Positions 25,366 through 35,214 of a DNA stretch of 64,000 nt are shown here, piece by piece; the stretch's first letter is position 1; each line of letters begins with the position of its first letter. The notes under the pieces are model-generated. The model worked only from the letters and a program-made list of their open reading frames with translations, ran no database searches and had not been told where the DNA came from. Both the position numbers and the translations under genes were made by a program. This stretch comes from CAG-791 sp002449595 (GTDB lineage Bacteria; Bacillota; Clostridia; Lachnospirales; Lachnospiraceae), in contig CAMNHV010000006.1 of assembly GCA_946539855.1 (NCBI GenBank), forward strand, positions 26,584-90,583. Reading direction: 5' to 3'.

Positions 25366-26412
25366 ATGGAACTGGATGAACGCAAGATGAAGATCCTGCA
25401 GGCGGTCATCCGCAACTACCTCGAGACGGGCGAGCCGGTCGGCAGCAGGACGATCTCCAAGTACACCGACCTGAACCTCAGCTCCGCGACGATCCGCAAC
25501 GAGATGTCGGACCTGGAGGAGATGGGGCTCATCAAGCAGCCGCACACCTCCGCGGGACGGATCCCGACGGACGCGGGCTACCGCCTGTACGTGAACGACA
25601 TGCTCCGCGAGGAGCGGCACGAAGTCGAGGAGATGAAGAACGTCCTCATGACGAGGGAGGACCGGCTGGAGAACCTGCTGCAGCAGGTGGCGAAGCTCCT
25701 GGCGGCCAACACGAACTACACCTCCATGATCTCGGCACCGAGCATCCAGCGGAACAAGATCAAGTTCATCCAGCTCACGCAGGTGGACGAGGACCAGATC
25801 CTGGCAGTCATCGTGATGGACGGCAACGTCGTCCGGAACACGATGATCCGCGTCGAGGAGAAGCTGAGCCAGGAGACGCTGCTCATGCTGAACATGCTGC
25901 TCAACACGAACCTGAACGGGATCTCCGTCGAGCAGATCAACCTGGGTATGATAGCGGCGATCAAGCAGGAGGCCGGCGAGTACAGCGAGCTGGTAGGGGA
26001 CGTGATCAATGCCGCGGCGGAGGCGATCCACGCCGACAAGGACTTGAAGATCTACACGAGCGGCGCGACGAACATCTTCCGCTACCCGGAACTCGCGGAC
26101 AACCAGAGGGCGAGCGAGATCATCAGCAACTTCGAGGAGAAGCAGGCGCTGGGAAGCATCGTCCAGGAGAGCCTCGCGAGCGAGAACGAGACCGGGATCC
26201 AGGTCTACATCGGCAACGAGATGCCGGTGGCGGGCATGAACGACTGCAGCGTCGTCACGACGACCTACGACCTCGGCGATGGAATGAAAGGCACGGTGGG
26301 CATCATCGGGCCGAAGCGAATGGACTACGACAAGGTGGTCGGGGTACTCAAGGACATTTCCCACCACATGGAGTCGCTGTACAGAGACGACGGCGAAAGC
26401 CGCGGCGAATAA
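25366..26412 (+). CDS. hrcA: Heat-inducible transcription repressor HrcA
   Basis: A 348-residue repressor that binds CIRCE and needs the GroE chaperonin for activity. The N-terminal winged helix is clear (L-D-E-R-K-M-K-I-L-Q-A-V-I; G-S-R-T-I-S; S-S-A-T-I-R-N-E-M-S-D-L-E-E-M-G; S-A-G-R-I-P-T-D-x-G-Y-R). The rest follows the GAF-like and dimerisation regions of the family, with T-T-Y-D-L-G-D-G near the C-terminus. It is first in the operon, 81 bases after CIRCE, with GGAAGGAGAG before the ATG. Confidence 0.98.
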   Translation: MELDERKMKILQAVIRNYLETGEPVGSRTISKYTDLNLSSATIRNEMSDLEEMGLIKQPHTSAGRIPTDAGYRLYVNDMLREERHEVEEMKNVLMTREDRLENLLQQVAKLLAANTNYTSMISAPSIQRNKIKFIQLTQVDEDQILAVIVMDGNVVRNTMIRVEEKLSQETLLMLNMLLNTNLNGISVEQINLGMIAAIKQEAGEYSELVGDVINAAAEAIHADKDLKIYTSGATNIFRYPELADNQRASEIISNFEEKQALGSIVQESLASENETGIQVYIGNEMPVAGMNDCSVVTTTYDLGDGMKGTVGIIGPKRMDYDKVVGVLKDISHHMESLYRDDGESRGE

Positions 26413-26433
26413 AGAAACCGGAGATATAGTTTT

Positions 26434-27147
26434 ATGTCAGATGAAAAAGTGTTGAACGAAGAGATGACGGAAGAGACCGCACAGGCGGCTGAGGCAGCTG
26501 AGGCTGTTGAAGCGGAAGCGGCTGAAGCGGCGGCAGCTGCGGAAGAGGAAGCAGCGCAGGAGACCGCGGAAGAAGCGGAAGAGGCGCAGACGGGAGCCGG
26601 CGAGGAAGCCGCGGAAGGCGCATCCGGCGTGAAGGAGATCTCGGAAGCAGATCTGAAGAAGAAAAATCCGTTCTCCAAATTCCGCAAGGAAGACAAGGAG
26701 AAGGCGGCGCTGAAGGAGAAGGTCACAGACCTCGAGGACAGAGTCCGGCGGCAGATGGCGGAATTCGACAACTACCGCAAGCGCACCGAGAAGGAGAAGG
26801 GCCAGATGTTCTCCATGGGTGAGCAGAACGTGCTGGAGAAGATCCTTCCGATCGTCGACAACTTCGAGCGGGGCTTCGACACCGTGACCGAAGAGGACAA
26901 GGACGACGCGTTCGTCGACGGCATGCGCAAGATCTACGCGCAGCTGCAGAAGCAGATGGAAGAGCTCGGCGTCACGCCGATCGAGGCGCTCGGCAAGGAG
27001 TTCGACCCGAATCTCCACAACGCGGTCATGCAGATCCAGAGCGAGGAATACGAGCCCGGAATCGTCGGGCAGGAGCTCCTGAAGGGCTACATGTACCACG
27101 ATAGCGTGCTCCGGCACAGCATGGTGGCTGTCGTCGCGGAAGCATAG
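26434..27147 (+). CDS. grpE: Nucleotide exchange factor GrpE
   Basis: A 237-residue GrpE, the exchange factor that releases ADP from DnaK. The first 75 residues are a Glu/Ala-rich acidic extension, longer than usual; the conserved part follows, with the long helix (R-R-Q-M-A-E-F-D-N-Y-R-K-R) and the beta domain ending G-Y-M-Y-H-D-S-V-L-R-H-S-M-V-A-V. It starts 21 bases after hrcA. Confidence 0.97.
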   Translation: MSDEKVLNEEMTEETAQAAEAAEAVEAEAAEAAAAAEEEAAQETAEEAEEAQTGAGEEAAEGASGVKEISEADLKKKNPFSKFRKEDKEKAALKEKVTDLEDRVRRQMAEFDNYRKRTEKEKGQMFSMGEQNVLEKILPIVDNFERGFDTVTEEDKDDAFVDGMRKIYAQLQKQMEELGVTPIEALGKEFDPNLHNAVMQIQSEEYEPGIVGQELLKGYMYHDSVLRHSMVAVVAEA

Positions 27148-27224
27148 GAGTATGACACGGCAGAGCCGTTTCATCATATATAAATAAACATTAAAGCGGC
27201 AAGCGCTTTGAAATGGAGGACATT

Positions 27225-29141
<1,917 letters not shown>

Positions 29142-29200
29142 AAGCAGTAAGGTTTTCGAGGACGTGCATTGATCCGGCTTAGATAAGCGGATGCATGACT

Positions 29201-29229
29201 TTGACAGCCGAACGGAACGAGTATAAGAT
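29201..29229 (+). promoter_or_regulatory. Possible internal promoter for dnaJ
   Basis: TTGACA, 17 bases, TAAGAT (or TATAAG with 15 bases) in the 181-base gap between dnaK and dnaJ. It would allow dnaJ, prmA and rsmE to be made without the CIRCE-controlled promoter. Confidence 0.45.
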
Positions 29230-29242
29230 ATTGTTTCACCCG

Positions 29243-29276
29243 GCCATACAGCGCGGACGCCTCCGCGCCGTATGGC
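29243..29276 (+). promoter_or_regulatory. Strong intercistronic hairpin between dnaK and dnaJ
   Basis: A 15-bp stem with a single A-C mismatch (GCCATAC-A-GCGCGGA with TCCGCGC-C-GTATGGC) and a CGCC loop. It is followed by TCTCGGTGTG, not by a T run, so it is not a canonical terminator; it may protect the dnaK message or limit dnaJ. Confidence 0.65.
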
Positions 29277-29322
29277 TCTCGGTGTGTTAAGGAACTGTAA
29301 GCGAATACGAAGGAAATTTCCT

Positions 29323-30492
29323 ATGGCAGAACAGAAACGCGATTATTACGAAGTCCTCGGCCTGGAGCGGAACGCGACGGAAGAGGAGATCAAAAAGGCA
29401 TATCGTGTGCTGGCGAAGAAGTATCACCCGGACATGAATCCCGGCGACAAGGACGCGGAGGCGAAGTTCAAAGAGGCTTCCGAGGCGTACGCCGTCCTCT
29501 CCGACGCGGAGAAGCGGCGCCAGTACGACCAGTTCGGACATGCCGCGTTTGACGGCGGCGCCGGCTTCGGCGGAGGCGGATTCGACTTCAACAGCGCGGA
29601 CTTCGGCGATATTTTCGGCGACATCTTCGGCGACCTGTTCGGCGGCAGCAGGACGCGCCGGGGCGGCGCGCAGGCGGGCCCCATGAAGGGCGCGAACATC
29701 CGCACCAGCGTCCGCATCACCTTCCTCGAGGCAGTGTTTGGCTGCGAGAAGGAGCTGACGCTCGACCTGAAGGACCCGTGCCCGACCTGCGGCGGCAGCG
29801 GCGCAAAGCCCGGCACGAACCCGCAGATGTGCCCCAAGTGCGGCGGCAAGGGCCAGGTCGTGTTCACGCAGCAGTCCTTCTTCGGCATGATGCGGAACGT
29901 GCAGACCTGCCCGGACTGCCAGGGCACCGGTCAGGTCATCAAGGACAAGTGCCCGGACTGCGGCGGCAGCGGCTACAAGACGAGCCGGAAGAAGATCCAG
30001 GTCTCGATCCCGGCCGGCATCGACAGCGGGCAGAGCGTGCGGATCCGCGAGAAGGGCGAACCTGGCAGCGGCGGCGGCCCGCGCGGCGACCTTCTGGTGG
30101 AGGTCATCGTATCGCCCCATCCGTCCTTCGCGAGACAGGACTACGACATCTTCTCTGAGGTCAAGATGTCCTACGCGGTCGCGGCGCTCGGCGGCTCCGT
30201 GATCATCGACACGGTCGACGGCAAGGTGGTGTACGACGTCAAGGCGGGCACGCCGACGAACACGCGCGTGCGCCTGAAGGGAAAAGGCGTACCGACGCTG
30301 CGCAACAAGAACATTCGCGGCGACCAGTATGTGACGCTCGTCATCGAGACGCCGACGAAGCTCAGCAAGGAAGCGAAGGAACTGTTAAAGCAGTTCGACG
30401 CGGCGACGGGCGGCAGCCTCGACGCGGCTTCCCGCGCGGAGAAGGGCAGCAAGCCGAAGGAAGAGAAAAAGAAGAAATTCTGGAAATCATGA
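29323..30492 (+). CDS. dnaJ: Chaperone protein DnaJ (Hsp40)
   Basis: A 389-residue type I J-protein that delivers substrates to DnaK and stimulates its ATPase. It has the J domain with H-P-D (Y-H-P-D-M-N-P-G), a Gly/Phe-rich linker, four C-x2-C-x-G-x-G zinc repeats (about residues 152-217) and the C-terminal beta domains, with a short Lys/Glu-rich end. The start at 29323 is supported by AAGGA and by the family N-terminus M-A-x-Q-K-R-D-Y-Y-E-V-L-G; 17 residues encoded upstream in frame do not belong. Confidence 0.98.
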   Translation: MAEQKRDYYEVLGLERNATEEEIKKAYRVLAKKYHPDMNPGDKDAEAKFKEASEAYAVLSDAEKRRQYDQFGHAAFDGGAGFGGGGFDFNSADFGDIFGDIFGDLFGGSRTRRGGAQAGPMKGANIRTSVRITFLEAVFGCEKELTLDLKDPCPTCGGSGAKPGTNPQMCPKCGGKGQVVFTQQSFFGMMRNVQTCPDCQGTGQVIKDKCPDCGGSGYKTSRKKIQVSIPAGIDSGQSVRIREKGEPGSGGGPRGDLLVEVIVSPHPSFARQDYDIFSEVKMSYAVAALGGSVIIDTVDGKVVYDVKAGTPTNTRVRLKGKGVPTLRNKNIRGDQYVTLVIETPTKLSKEAKELLKQFDAATGGSLDAASRAEKGSKPKEEKKKKFWKS

Positions 30493-30542
30493 GAGGAGGC
30501 GCGCACCGCTTTTCCCGGCGGAAGGCGCGGTGATCAGACTGT

Positions 30543-31535
30543 ATGAAGTGGTACCGGTTTCGGGTCAGAACGTTAACGGCGGCGGAGGACATCCTCGTCG
30601 CGGCCATGCAGGATATCGGCCTTTACGGGGCGGAGATCTCGGATCACGTCCCGCTGACGGCGGCGGAGAAGGAGCAGATGTTTGTGGACATCCTGCCCGA
30701 CGCACAGCCGGATGACGGCTCCGCGGTCGTGTCTTTCTTCGTGGAGCAGGCGGAGGACGGATCCGTGGAGATCGATGGGGAAAAGCTTTTCCCTGAAGAA
30801 GTAAAGAGCAGGATGGAGCAGGTGATCAGCGACCTGAAGCAGTACTCCGACGTGATCGGTGAGGGAACCGTGACCGTGGAGGAGACGGAGGACGTCGACT
30901 GGATCAACAACTGGAAGCAGTACTTCCACCAGTTCTGGATCGACGACATCCTCGTGATCCCGTCCTGGGAGAAGGCGGAGACGGAAGATAAGGAGCCGCT
31001 CCTGGTGTTTCACATCGATCCCGGCACGGCGTTCGGCACCGGCATGCACGAGACGACGCAGCTCTGCATCCGGCAGATCCGGAATTATCTCACGCCGGAG
31101 ACAAAGCTCCTCGACATCGGCACCGGGAGCGGGATCCTCTCGATCCTCGCGCTGAAGCTCGGCGCGAAGGAGGCGGTCGGCACGGATCTCGATCCGAACA
31201 CGGAGCCGGCGATCCAGGACAACCTCGCGCAGAACGGCGTGGATCCGGCTGGGTTTACGCTTTTCCTCGGGAACCTGATCGATGACCGCAGCGTGCAGGA
31301 CGCGGTGGGCTATGAGAAATATGACATCGTCGCGGCGAACATCCTGCCGGACGTGCTCATTCCGCTGACGCCGGCGGCCGTCGCCGCCATGAAGCCCGGT
31401 GCGGTGTACATCACGTCCGGGATCCTCGCGGGACGTGAGGAGAGCGTGGCGGAGGCGATGCGCGCGCAGGGTCTTGAGATCGTGTCGGTCACGGCGCAGG
31501 GCGAGTGGCGCTGCGTGACAGGAAGGAAGCCCTGA
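30543..31535 (+). CDS. prmA: Ribosomal protein L11 methyltransferase
   Basis: A 330-residue SAM-dependent enzyme that trimethylates ribosomal protein L11. It has the N-terminal substrate-recognition domain (M-K-W-Y-x-F), the P-G-x-A-F-G-T-G-x-H-E-T-T motif and motif I L-L-D-I-G-T-G-S-G-I-L-S, then A-N-I-L-P-D-V-L. The order dnaJ-prmA-rsmE is common in Firmicutes and it starts 50 bases after dnaJ. Confidence 0.96.
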   Translation: MKWYRFRVRTLTAAEDILVAAMQDIGLYGAEISDHVPLTAAEKEQMFVDILPDAQPDDGSAVVSFFVEQAEDGSVEIDGEKLFPEEVKSRMEQVISDLKQYSDVIGEGTVTVEETEDVDWINNWKQYFHQFWIDDILVIPSWEKAETEDKEPLLVFHIDPGTAFGTGMHETTQLCIRQIRNYLTPETKLLDIGTGSGILSILALKLGAKEAVGTDLDPNTEPAIQDNLAQNGVDPAGFTLFLGNLIDDRSVQDAVGYEKYDIVAANILPDVLIPLTPAAVAAMKPGAVYITSGILAGREESVAEAMRAQGLEIVSVTAQGEWRCVTGRKP

Positions 31536-31538
31536 GAA

Positions 31539-32279
31539 ATGCTGCAGATCTTCGTGGATCCCTCGGCCAGGCAGGGGGACCTGCTGACTGTGCAGGGAAG
31601 TGAATACAACCACATCCGGAACGTCCTGCGCATGAAGCCGGGCGAGGAAGTCAGCGTCCGCTTTGCGGAGGATCCGGATGAATACCGCTACGGGATCGAG
31701 TCCTTTTCGGAGGACGCGGTCCTGCTTCGTCTGCGCTTCGTAAAGAGCGCGGATGCGGAGCTGCCCGTGCGGGTGTACCTGTTCCAGGGGCTCCCGAAGT
31801 CGGATAAAATGGAACTCATCGTGCAGAAGGCGGTGGAGCTCGGCGCCTGCCGGATCATTCCGGTGGAGACGTCGAGATCTGTTGTGAAGCTGGATGAGAA
31901 GCGCGCGGAGAAGAAGGCGGCGAGATGGCAGACGATCGCGGAGAGCGCGGCGTCGCAGTCGCACCGCGGGGCGCTGCCGCAGGTAATGCCGGTCATGAGC
32001 TTTAAAGAAGCGCTGGAACTGGCGAAGAAGGAGTGCGGCGTGCGGCTGATCCCGTACGAACTGCAGGAGCCCGGGAAGACGAGAGGCATTCTGGACCAGA
32101 TCAAACCGGGCGACAGCGTCGCGGTCTTCATCGGGCCGGAGGGCGGATTCGAGCCGGGAGAGGTGGAGGCGGCGAAGGAAGCCGGCTTCGTCCCGATCTC
32201 GCTGGGGCGCAGGATCCTGCGCACGGAGACCGCGGGACTTGCATTCCTCAGTTTTATGATATACTGTCTTGAGCTGTGA
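31539..32279 (+). CDS. rsmE: 16S rRNA (uracil(1498)-N(3))-methyltransferase
   Basis: A 246-residue SPOUT methyltransferase for U1498 of 16S rRNA. It has an N-terminal PUA-like part (H-I-x-N-V-L-R-M-K-P-G) and the C-terminal knot with I-G-P-E-G-G-F and L-G-R-R-I-L-R-T-E-T-A-G-L-A. It begins three bases after prmA. An extended -10 box (TGATATACT, 32257-32265) near the end of the gene may serve the next gene. Confidence 0.95.
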   Translation: MLQIFVDPSARQGDLLTVQGSEYNHIRNVLRMKPGEEVSVRFAEDPDEYRYGIESFSEDAVLLRLRFVKSADAELPVRVYLFQGLPKSDKMELIVQKAVELGACRIIPVETSRSVVKLDEKRAEKKAARWQTIAESAASQSHRGALPQVMPVMSFKEALELAKKECGVRLIPYELQEPGKTRGILDQIKPGDSVAVFIGPEGGFEPGEVEAAKEAGFVPISLGRRILRTETAGLAFLSFMIYCLEL

Positions 32280-32320
32280 TAAGCGGGACAGAATTTTTTC
32301 ACTGAACGGAATACATATAT

Positions 32321-33478
32321 ATGAAAGAGATCTACCTGGATAACTCCGCGACGACCCGGGTCTTCCCGGAGGCCGCGGACCTCATGCACAGGATCTATAC
32401 GGAGGAATACGGCAATCCTTCCAGCATGCACCACAAGGGCGTGGAGGCGGAGCGCCGGATCACGGAGGCGAAGCAGACGCTCGCGGACATCCTGAAGGTT
32501 GACCGCAAGTGCCTTTATTTTACTTCCTGCGGCTCCGAGTCGGACAACCTCGCGATCATCGGCTGCGCGCTCGCCGCGGAGCGGGAGGGCAAGCACCTGA
32601 TCACGACGGCGATCGAGCACCCGGGCGTCCTTGAAGCGATGCGGCATCTGGAGTCGCTCGGATTTGAGGTGACGTACCTGCCCGTGGACCGGGACGGCCT
32701 CGTCACGCCGCAGCAGGTGGCGGACGCTGTCCGAAGCGACACGGTGCTCGTCTCGATCATGCACACGAACAACGAGATCGGTGCGCTGGAGCCGATTGCA
32801 GAGATCGGCGAGGCGATCAAAAAGAAGAATCCGAAGACGCTGTTCCACGTGGACGCGGTGCAGGGATTCGGCAAGGCGAGGATCCTGCCGACCAGAATGC
32901 ACATCGATCTGCTCGCGGCGAGCGGCCACAAGATCCACGCGCCGAAGGGCGTGGGACTCCTGTACGTCGCGCCGGGCGTGAAGATCCGGAACCTGATCTA
33001 CGGCGGCGGGCAGCAGGGCGGCCTGCGGTCCGGCACGGAGAATGTGGCGGGAATCGCGGCGATGGCGCTCAGCGCGAAGATGCTTTACGGCAGCCTGGAC
33101 GAGGATCTGGAGCGGCTATATAGCCTGAAGGAGCGGCTGATCCGCGGCGCGCTGGAGATCCCGGACGTCACGGTCAACGGCAGGACGGGAAAAGAGAGTG
33201 CCCCGCACATCGTGAGCCTCTCCGTGCGCGGCGTGAGGGCGGAAGTGCTCCTGCACGCGCTCGAGGACAAGGGCGTCTACGTCTCGGCGGGCAGCGCCTG
33301 CTCGACCAACCACCCGCATCCTTCGGACACGCTGACCGCGATCGGCATCGACAAGGACCTCATCACGAGCACGATCCGGCTGAGCATGTCGGTGATGACG
33401 ACGGAAGAGGAGATCGATGCAGCCGTCGAAGCACTGAAAGAGATCATTCCGTTCCTAAGAAGATACACGAGACACTGA
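32321..33478 (+). CDS. Cysteine desulfurase (NifS/IscS family)
   Basis: A 385-residue PLP enzyme that removes sulfur from cysteine and holds it as a persulfide. The cofactor lysine is in A-S-G-H-K-I-H-A-P-K-G (about residue 206), and the persulfide cysteine is in S-A-G-S-A-C-S-T (about residue 327). It lies directly upstream of thiI, the pattern in which a dedicated desulfurase (NifZ type) feeds ThiI for 4-thiouridine in tRNA, so this role is more likely than general iron-sulfur assembly; no scaffold gene (iscU, sufU) is near. Confidence 0.94.
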   Translation: MKEIYLDNSATTRVFPEAADLMHRIYTEEYGNPSSMHHKGVEAERRITEAKQTLADILKVDRKCLYFTSCGSESDNLAIIGCALAAEREGKHLITTAIEHPGVLEAMRHLESLGFEVTYLPVDRDGLVTPQQVADAVRSDTVLVSIMHTNNEIGALEPIAEIGEAIKKKNPKTLFHVDAVQGFGKARILPTRMHIDLLAASGHKIHAPKGVGLLYVAPGVKIRNLIYGGGQQGGLRSGTENVAGIAAMALSAKMLYGSLDEDLERLYSLKERLIRGALEIPDVTVNGRTGKESAPHIVSLSVRGVRAEVLLHALEDKGVYVSAGSACSTNHPHPSDTLTAIGIDKDLITSTIRLSMSVMTTEEEIDAAVEALKEIIPFLRRYTRH

Positions 33479-33515
33479 GCCGCGTGAGGGCGACCGATTG
33501 CAGCGTCACCGCGGC
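33479..33515 (+). promoter_or_regulatory. Intercistronic hairpin between cysteine desulfurase and thiI
   Basis: GCCGCG-TGA pairs with TCA-C-CGCGGC with one bulged C and an 18-base loop. The gap is 69 bases and has no T run. Confidence 0.4.
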
Positions 33516-33547
33516 CTCCGGCAGACCGGAAGAAAGAACACAGGACC

Positions 33548-34783
33548 ATGAAATACCAGTCATTTCTGATCAAATATGCCGAGATCGGCATCAAAGGGAA
33601 AAACAGGAACACGTTCGAAGACGCGCTGGTGCGGCAGATGAAGATCTCGCTGAAGCGCTGTGAGGGGAAATTCACAATTTCCAAGTCCTCCGGCCGGATC
33701 TTTGTCGACGCGCACGGCGAGTACGATTTTGACGAAGTGATCGACGCGCTCTCCCACGTCTTCGGCATCGCGGGCATCTGCCCGATGCGGATCCTGCAGG
33801 AGATCCCGCCGCAGGAGCTGAAGGAAGAAGTCGTGAACTTCCTCCGGGACGAGTATCCGGAAGGGAAGCACACCTTCAAGATGCACGTGAGAAGGCTCGA
33901 CAAGCGCTATCCGTTCGACTCGATGGAGCTGAACGCGATGCTGGGCGAGGCTGTTCTGGAGGCGGAGCCGGAACGCTTTTCCGTGGATGTGCACGAACCG
34001 GAGATCATGATGACGGTCGAGATCCGCGAGCGCATCTATATGTACTCGCACATCCTGCCCGGCCCCGGCGGCCTGCCGGTCGGCAGCGGCGGCAAGGCGA
34101 TGCTGTGCCTCTCCGGCGGCATCGATTCCCCGGTCGCGGGCTACATGATCTCGAAGCGCGGCATCCGGCTGGACGCGGTCTACTTCAACGCGCCGCCTTA
34201 CACGAGCGAGCGGGCGCTGCAGAAGGTCATCGATCTCGCGAAGATCGTCTCCTCCTACGCCGGCCCGATCTATCTCCACAACATCAACTTCACGAAGATC
34301 CAGCTCACGATCTACGAGAAGTGCCCGCACGAGGAGCTGACGATCATCATGCGCCGCTATATGATGCGCATTGCAGAGCTGCTCGCGAAAAAGGCTGATG
34401 CGCACGCAATCATCACCGGTGAGAGCCTGGGGCAGGTCGCGTCGCAGACCATGCAGTCGCTCGAGTGCACGAACGCCGTCTGCAAGCTGCCGGTCTACCG
34501 GCCGCTCATCGGCTTCGACAAGGAGGAGATCATCGCGGTCTCCAAGCGGATCGGCGCCTACGAGACTTCGATCCTGCCTTACGAGGACTGCTGCACGATC
34601 TTTGTCGCGAAGCACCCGGTCACGAAGCCGATCCTCGACGTCATCGAGCGGCATGAGCACGCGCTGGACGACGTGATCGATGAGATGCTCGAAGAGGCGA
34701 TCCGGACCGACGAGATCATCATGGTCATGCAGGACGGGACGAAGATCGTCAAAGAGGCGCAGGACGAGCCGAAGGATCTGTGA
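33548..34783 (+). CDS. thiI: tRNA 4-thiouridine synthetase ThiI
   Basis: A 411-residue enzyme that adenylates U8 of tRNA and adds sulfur; it can also supply sulfur for the thiazole of thiamine. It has the N-terminal ferredoxin-like and THUMP domains and the PP-loop L-S-G-G-I-D-S-P-V-A-G-Y-M (about residues 189-201), then G-E-S-L-G-Q-V-A-S-Q-T. The C-terminal rhodanese domain of the enterobacterial enzyme is absent, as is usual for Firmicutes, where the partner desulfurase (encoded just upstream) hands over the sulfur directly. Confidence 0.96.
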   Translation: MKYQSFLIKYAEIGIKGKNRNTFEDALVRQMKISLKRCEGKFTISKSSGRIFVDAHGEYDFDEVIDALSHVFGIAGICPMRILQEIPPQELKEEVVNFLRDEYPEGKHTFKMHVRRLDKRYPFDSMELNAMLGEAVLEAEPERFSVDVHEPEIMMTVEIRERIYMYSHILPGPGGLPVGSGGKAMLCLSGGIDSPVAGYMISKRGIRLDAVYFNAPPYTSERALQKVIDLAKIVSSYAGPIYLHNINFTKIQLTIYEKCPHEELTIIMRRYMMRIAELLAKKADAHAIITGESLGQVASQTMQSLECTNAVCKLPVYRPLIGFDKEEIIAVSKRIGAYETSILPYEDCCTIFVAKHPVTKPILDVIERHEHALDDVIDEMLEEAIRTDEIIMVMQDGTKIVKEAQDEPKDL

Positions 34784-34784
34784 T

Positions 34785-34820
34785 AAAAGACGGGAGCGTG
34801 CAGTTTCCTGCGCGCTCCCG
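34785..34820 (-). terminator. Terminator of the second HPr-like gene
   Basis: A 13-bp stem with one G-T pair (34791-34803 with 34808-34820) and a TTTC loop; on the minus strand it is followed by TCTTTTATC. It is convergent with the end of thiI. Confidence 0.75.
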
Positions 34821-34849
34821 ATGATTCACCTGTATGGGATCCGGACGTC

Positions 34850-35083
34850 TTACCCTACCGTGTAAGGCTCCAGGACCTTGAGGATCTCTTCCAGCTTCTC
34901 TTCCGTGTGGATGTTCAGGTCGATCGGCTTGGACAGGTCGAGCGAGAAGATGCCCATGATGGACTTCGCGTCGATGACGTACCGGCCGGAGACGAGATCG
35001 AAGTCATAGTCGAATTTGGTGAGGTCATTGACAAAGGATTTGACCTTGTCGATGGAGTTCAGAGAGATCTTGATCGTTTTCAT
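34850..35083 (-). CDS. Second HPr-family protein without the phosphotransfer site
   Basis: A 77-residue HPr-fold protein. The start is the ATG at 35083, after GGGGGTATTAATAC. The segment V-I-D-A-K-S-I-M-G-I-F-S-L-D-L (Ser41 aligned with HPr Ser46) is a clear HPr signature, but the region of the active-site G-L-H-A-R-P is replaced by S-L-N-S-I-D-K-V-K, so no phosphate-accepting histidine exists. It is a single gene with its own terminator and an extended -10 box (TGCTATACT, 35184-35176 on the minus strand). Related 77-residue proteins are common in Lachnospiraceae, annotated only as HPr family. It could be another HprK target or bind a partner such as CcpA. Confidence 0.85.
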   Translation of the reverse strand: MKTIKISLNSIDKVKSFVNDLTKFDYDFDLVSGRYVIDAKSIMGIFSLDLSKPIDLNIHTEEKLEEILKVLEPYTVG

Positions 35084-35175
35084 TGTATTAATACCCCCAA
35101 GATGATTATTGCGTGCTGTGACGCCTGTCACGGTGATGCGTAAGGAACGTCTGAGAGGCGCTGCTTACAAGAGGT

Positions 35176-35184
35176 AGTATAGCA
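35176..35184 (-). promoter_or_regulatory. Extended -10 promoter candidate for the second HPr-like gene
   Basis: TGCTATACT on the minus strand, about 95 bases from the start codon, without a good -35 box. A small hairpin (GTGAC with GTCAC, near 35119-35132) lies in the leader. The mtaB ribosome site begins about 20 bases away on the other strand. Confidence 0.4.
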
Positions 35185-35214
35185 CACAGGGGGGAGCAAA
35201 AAAAGGGGAACGGC

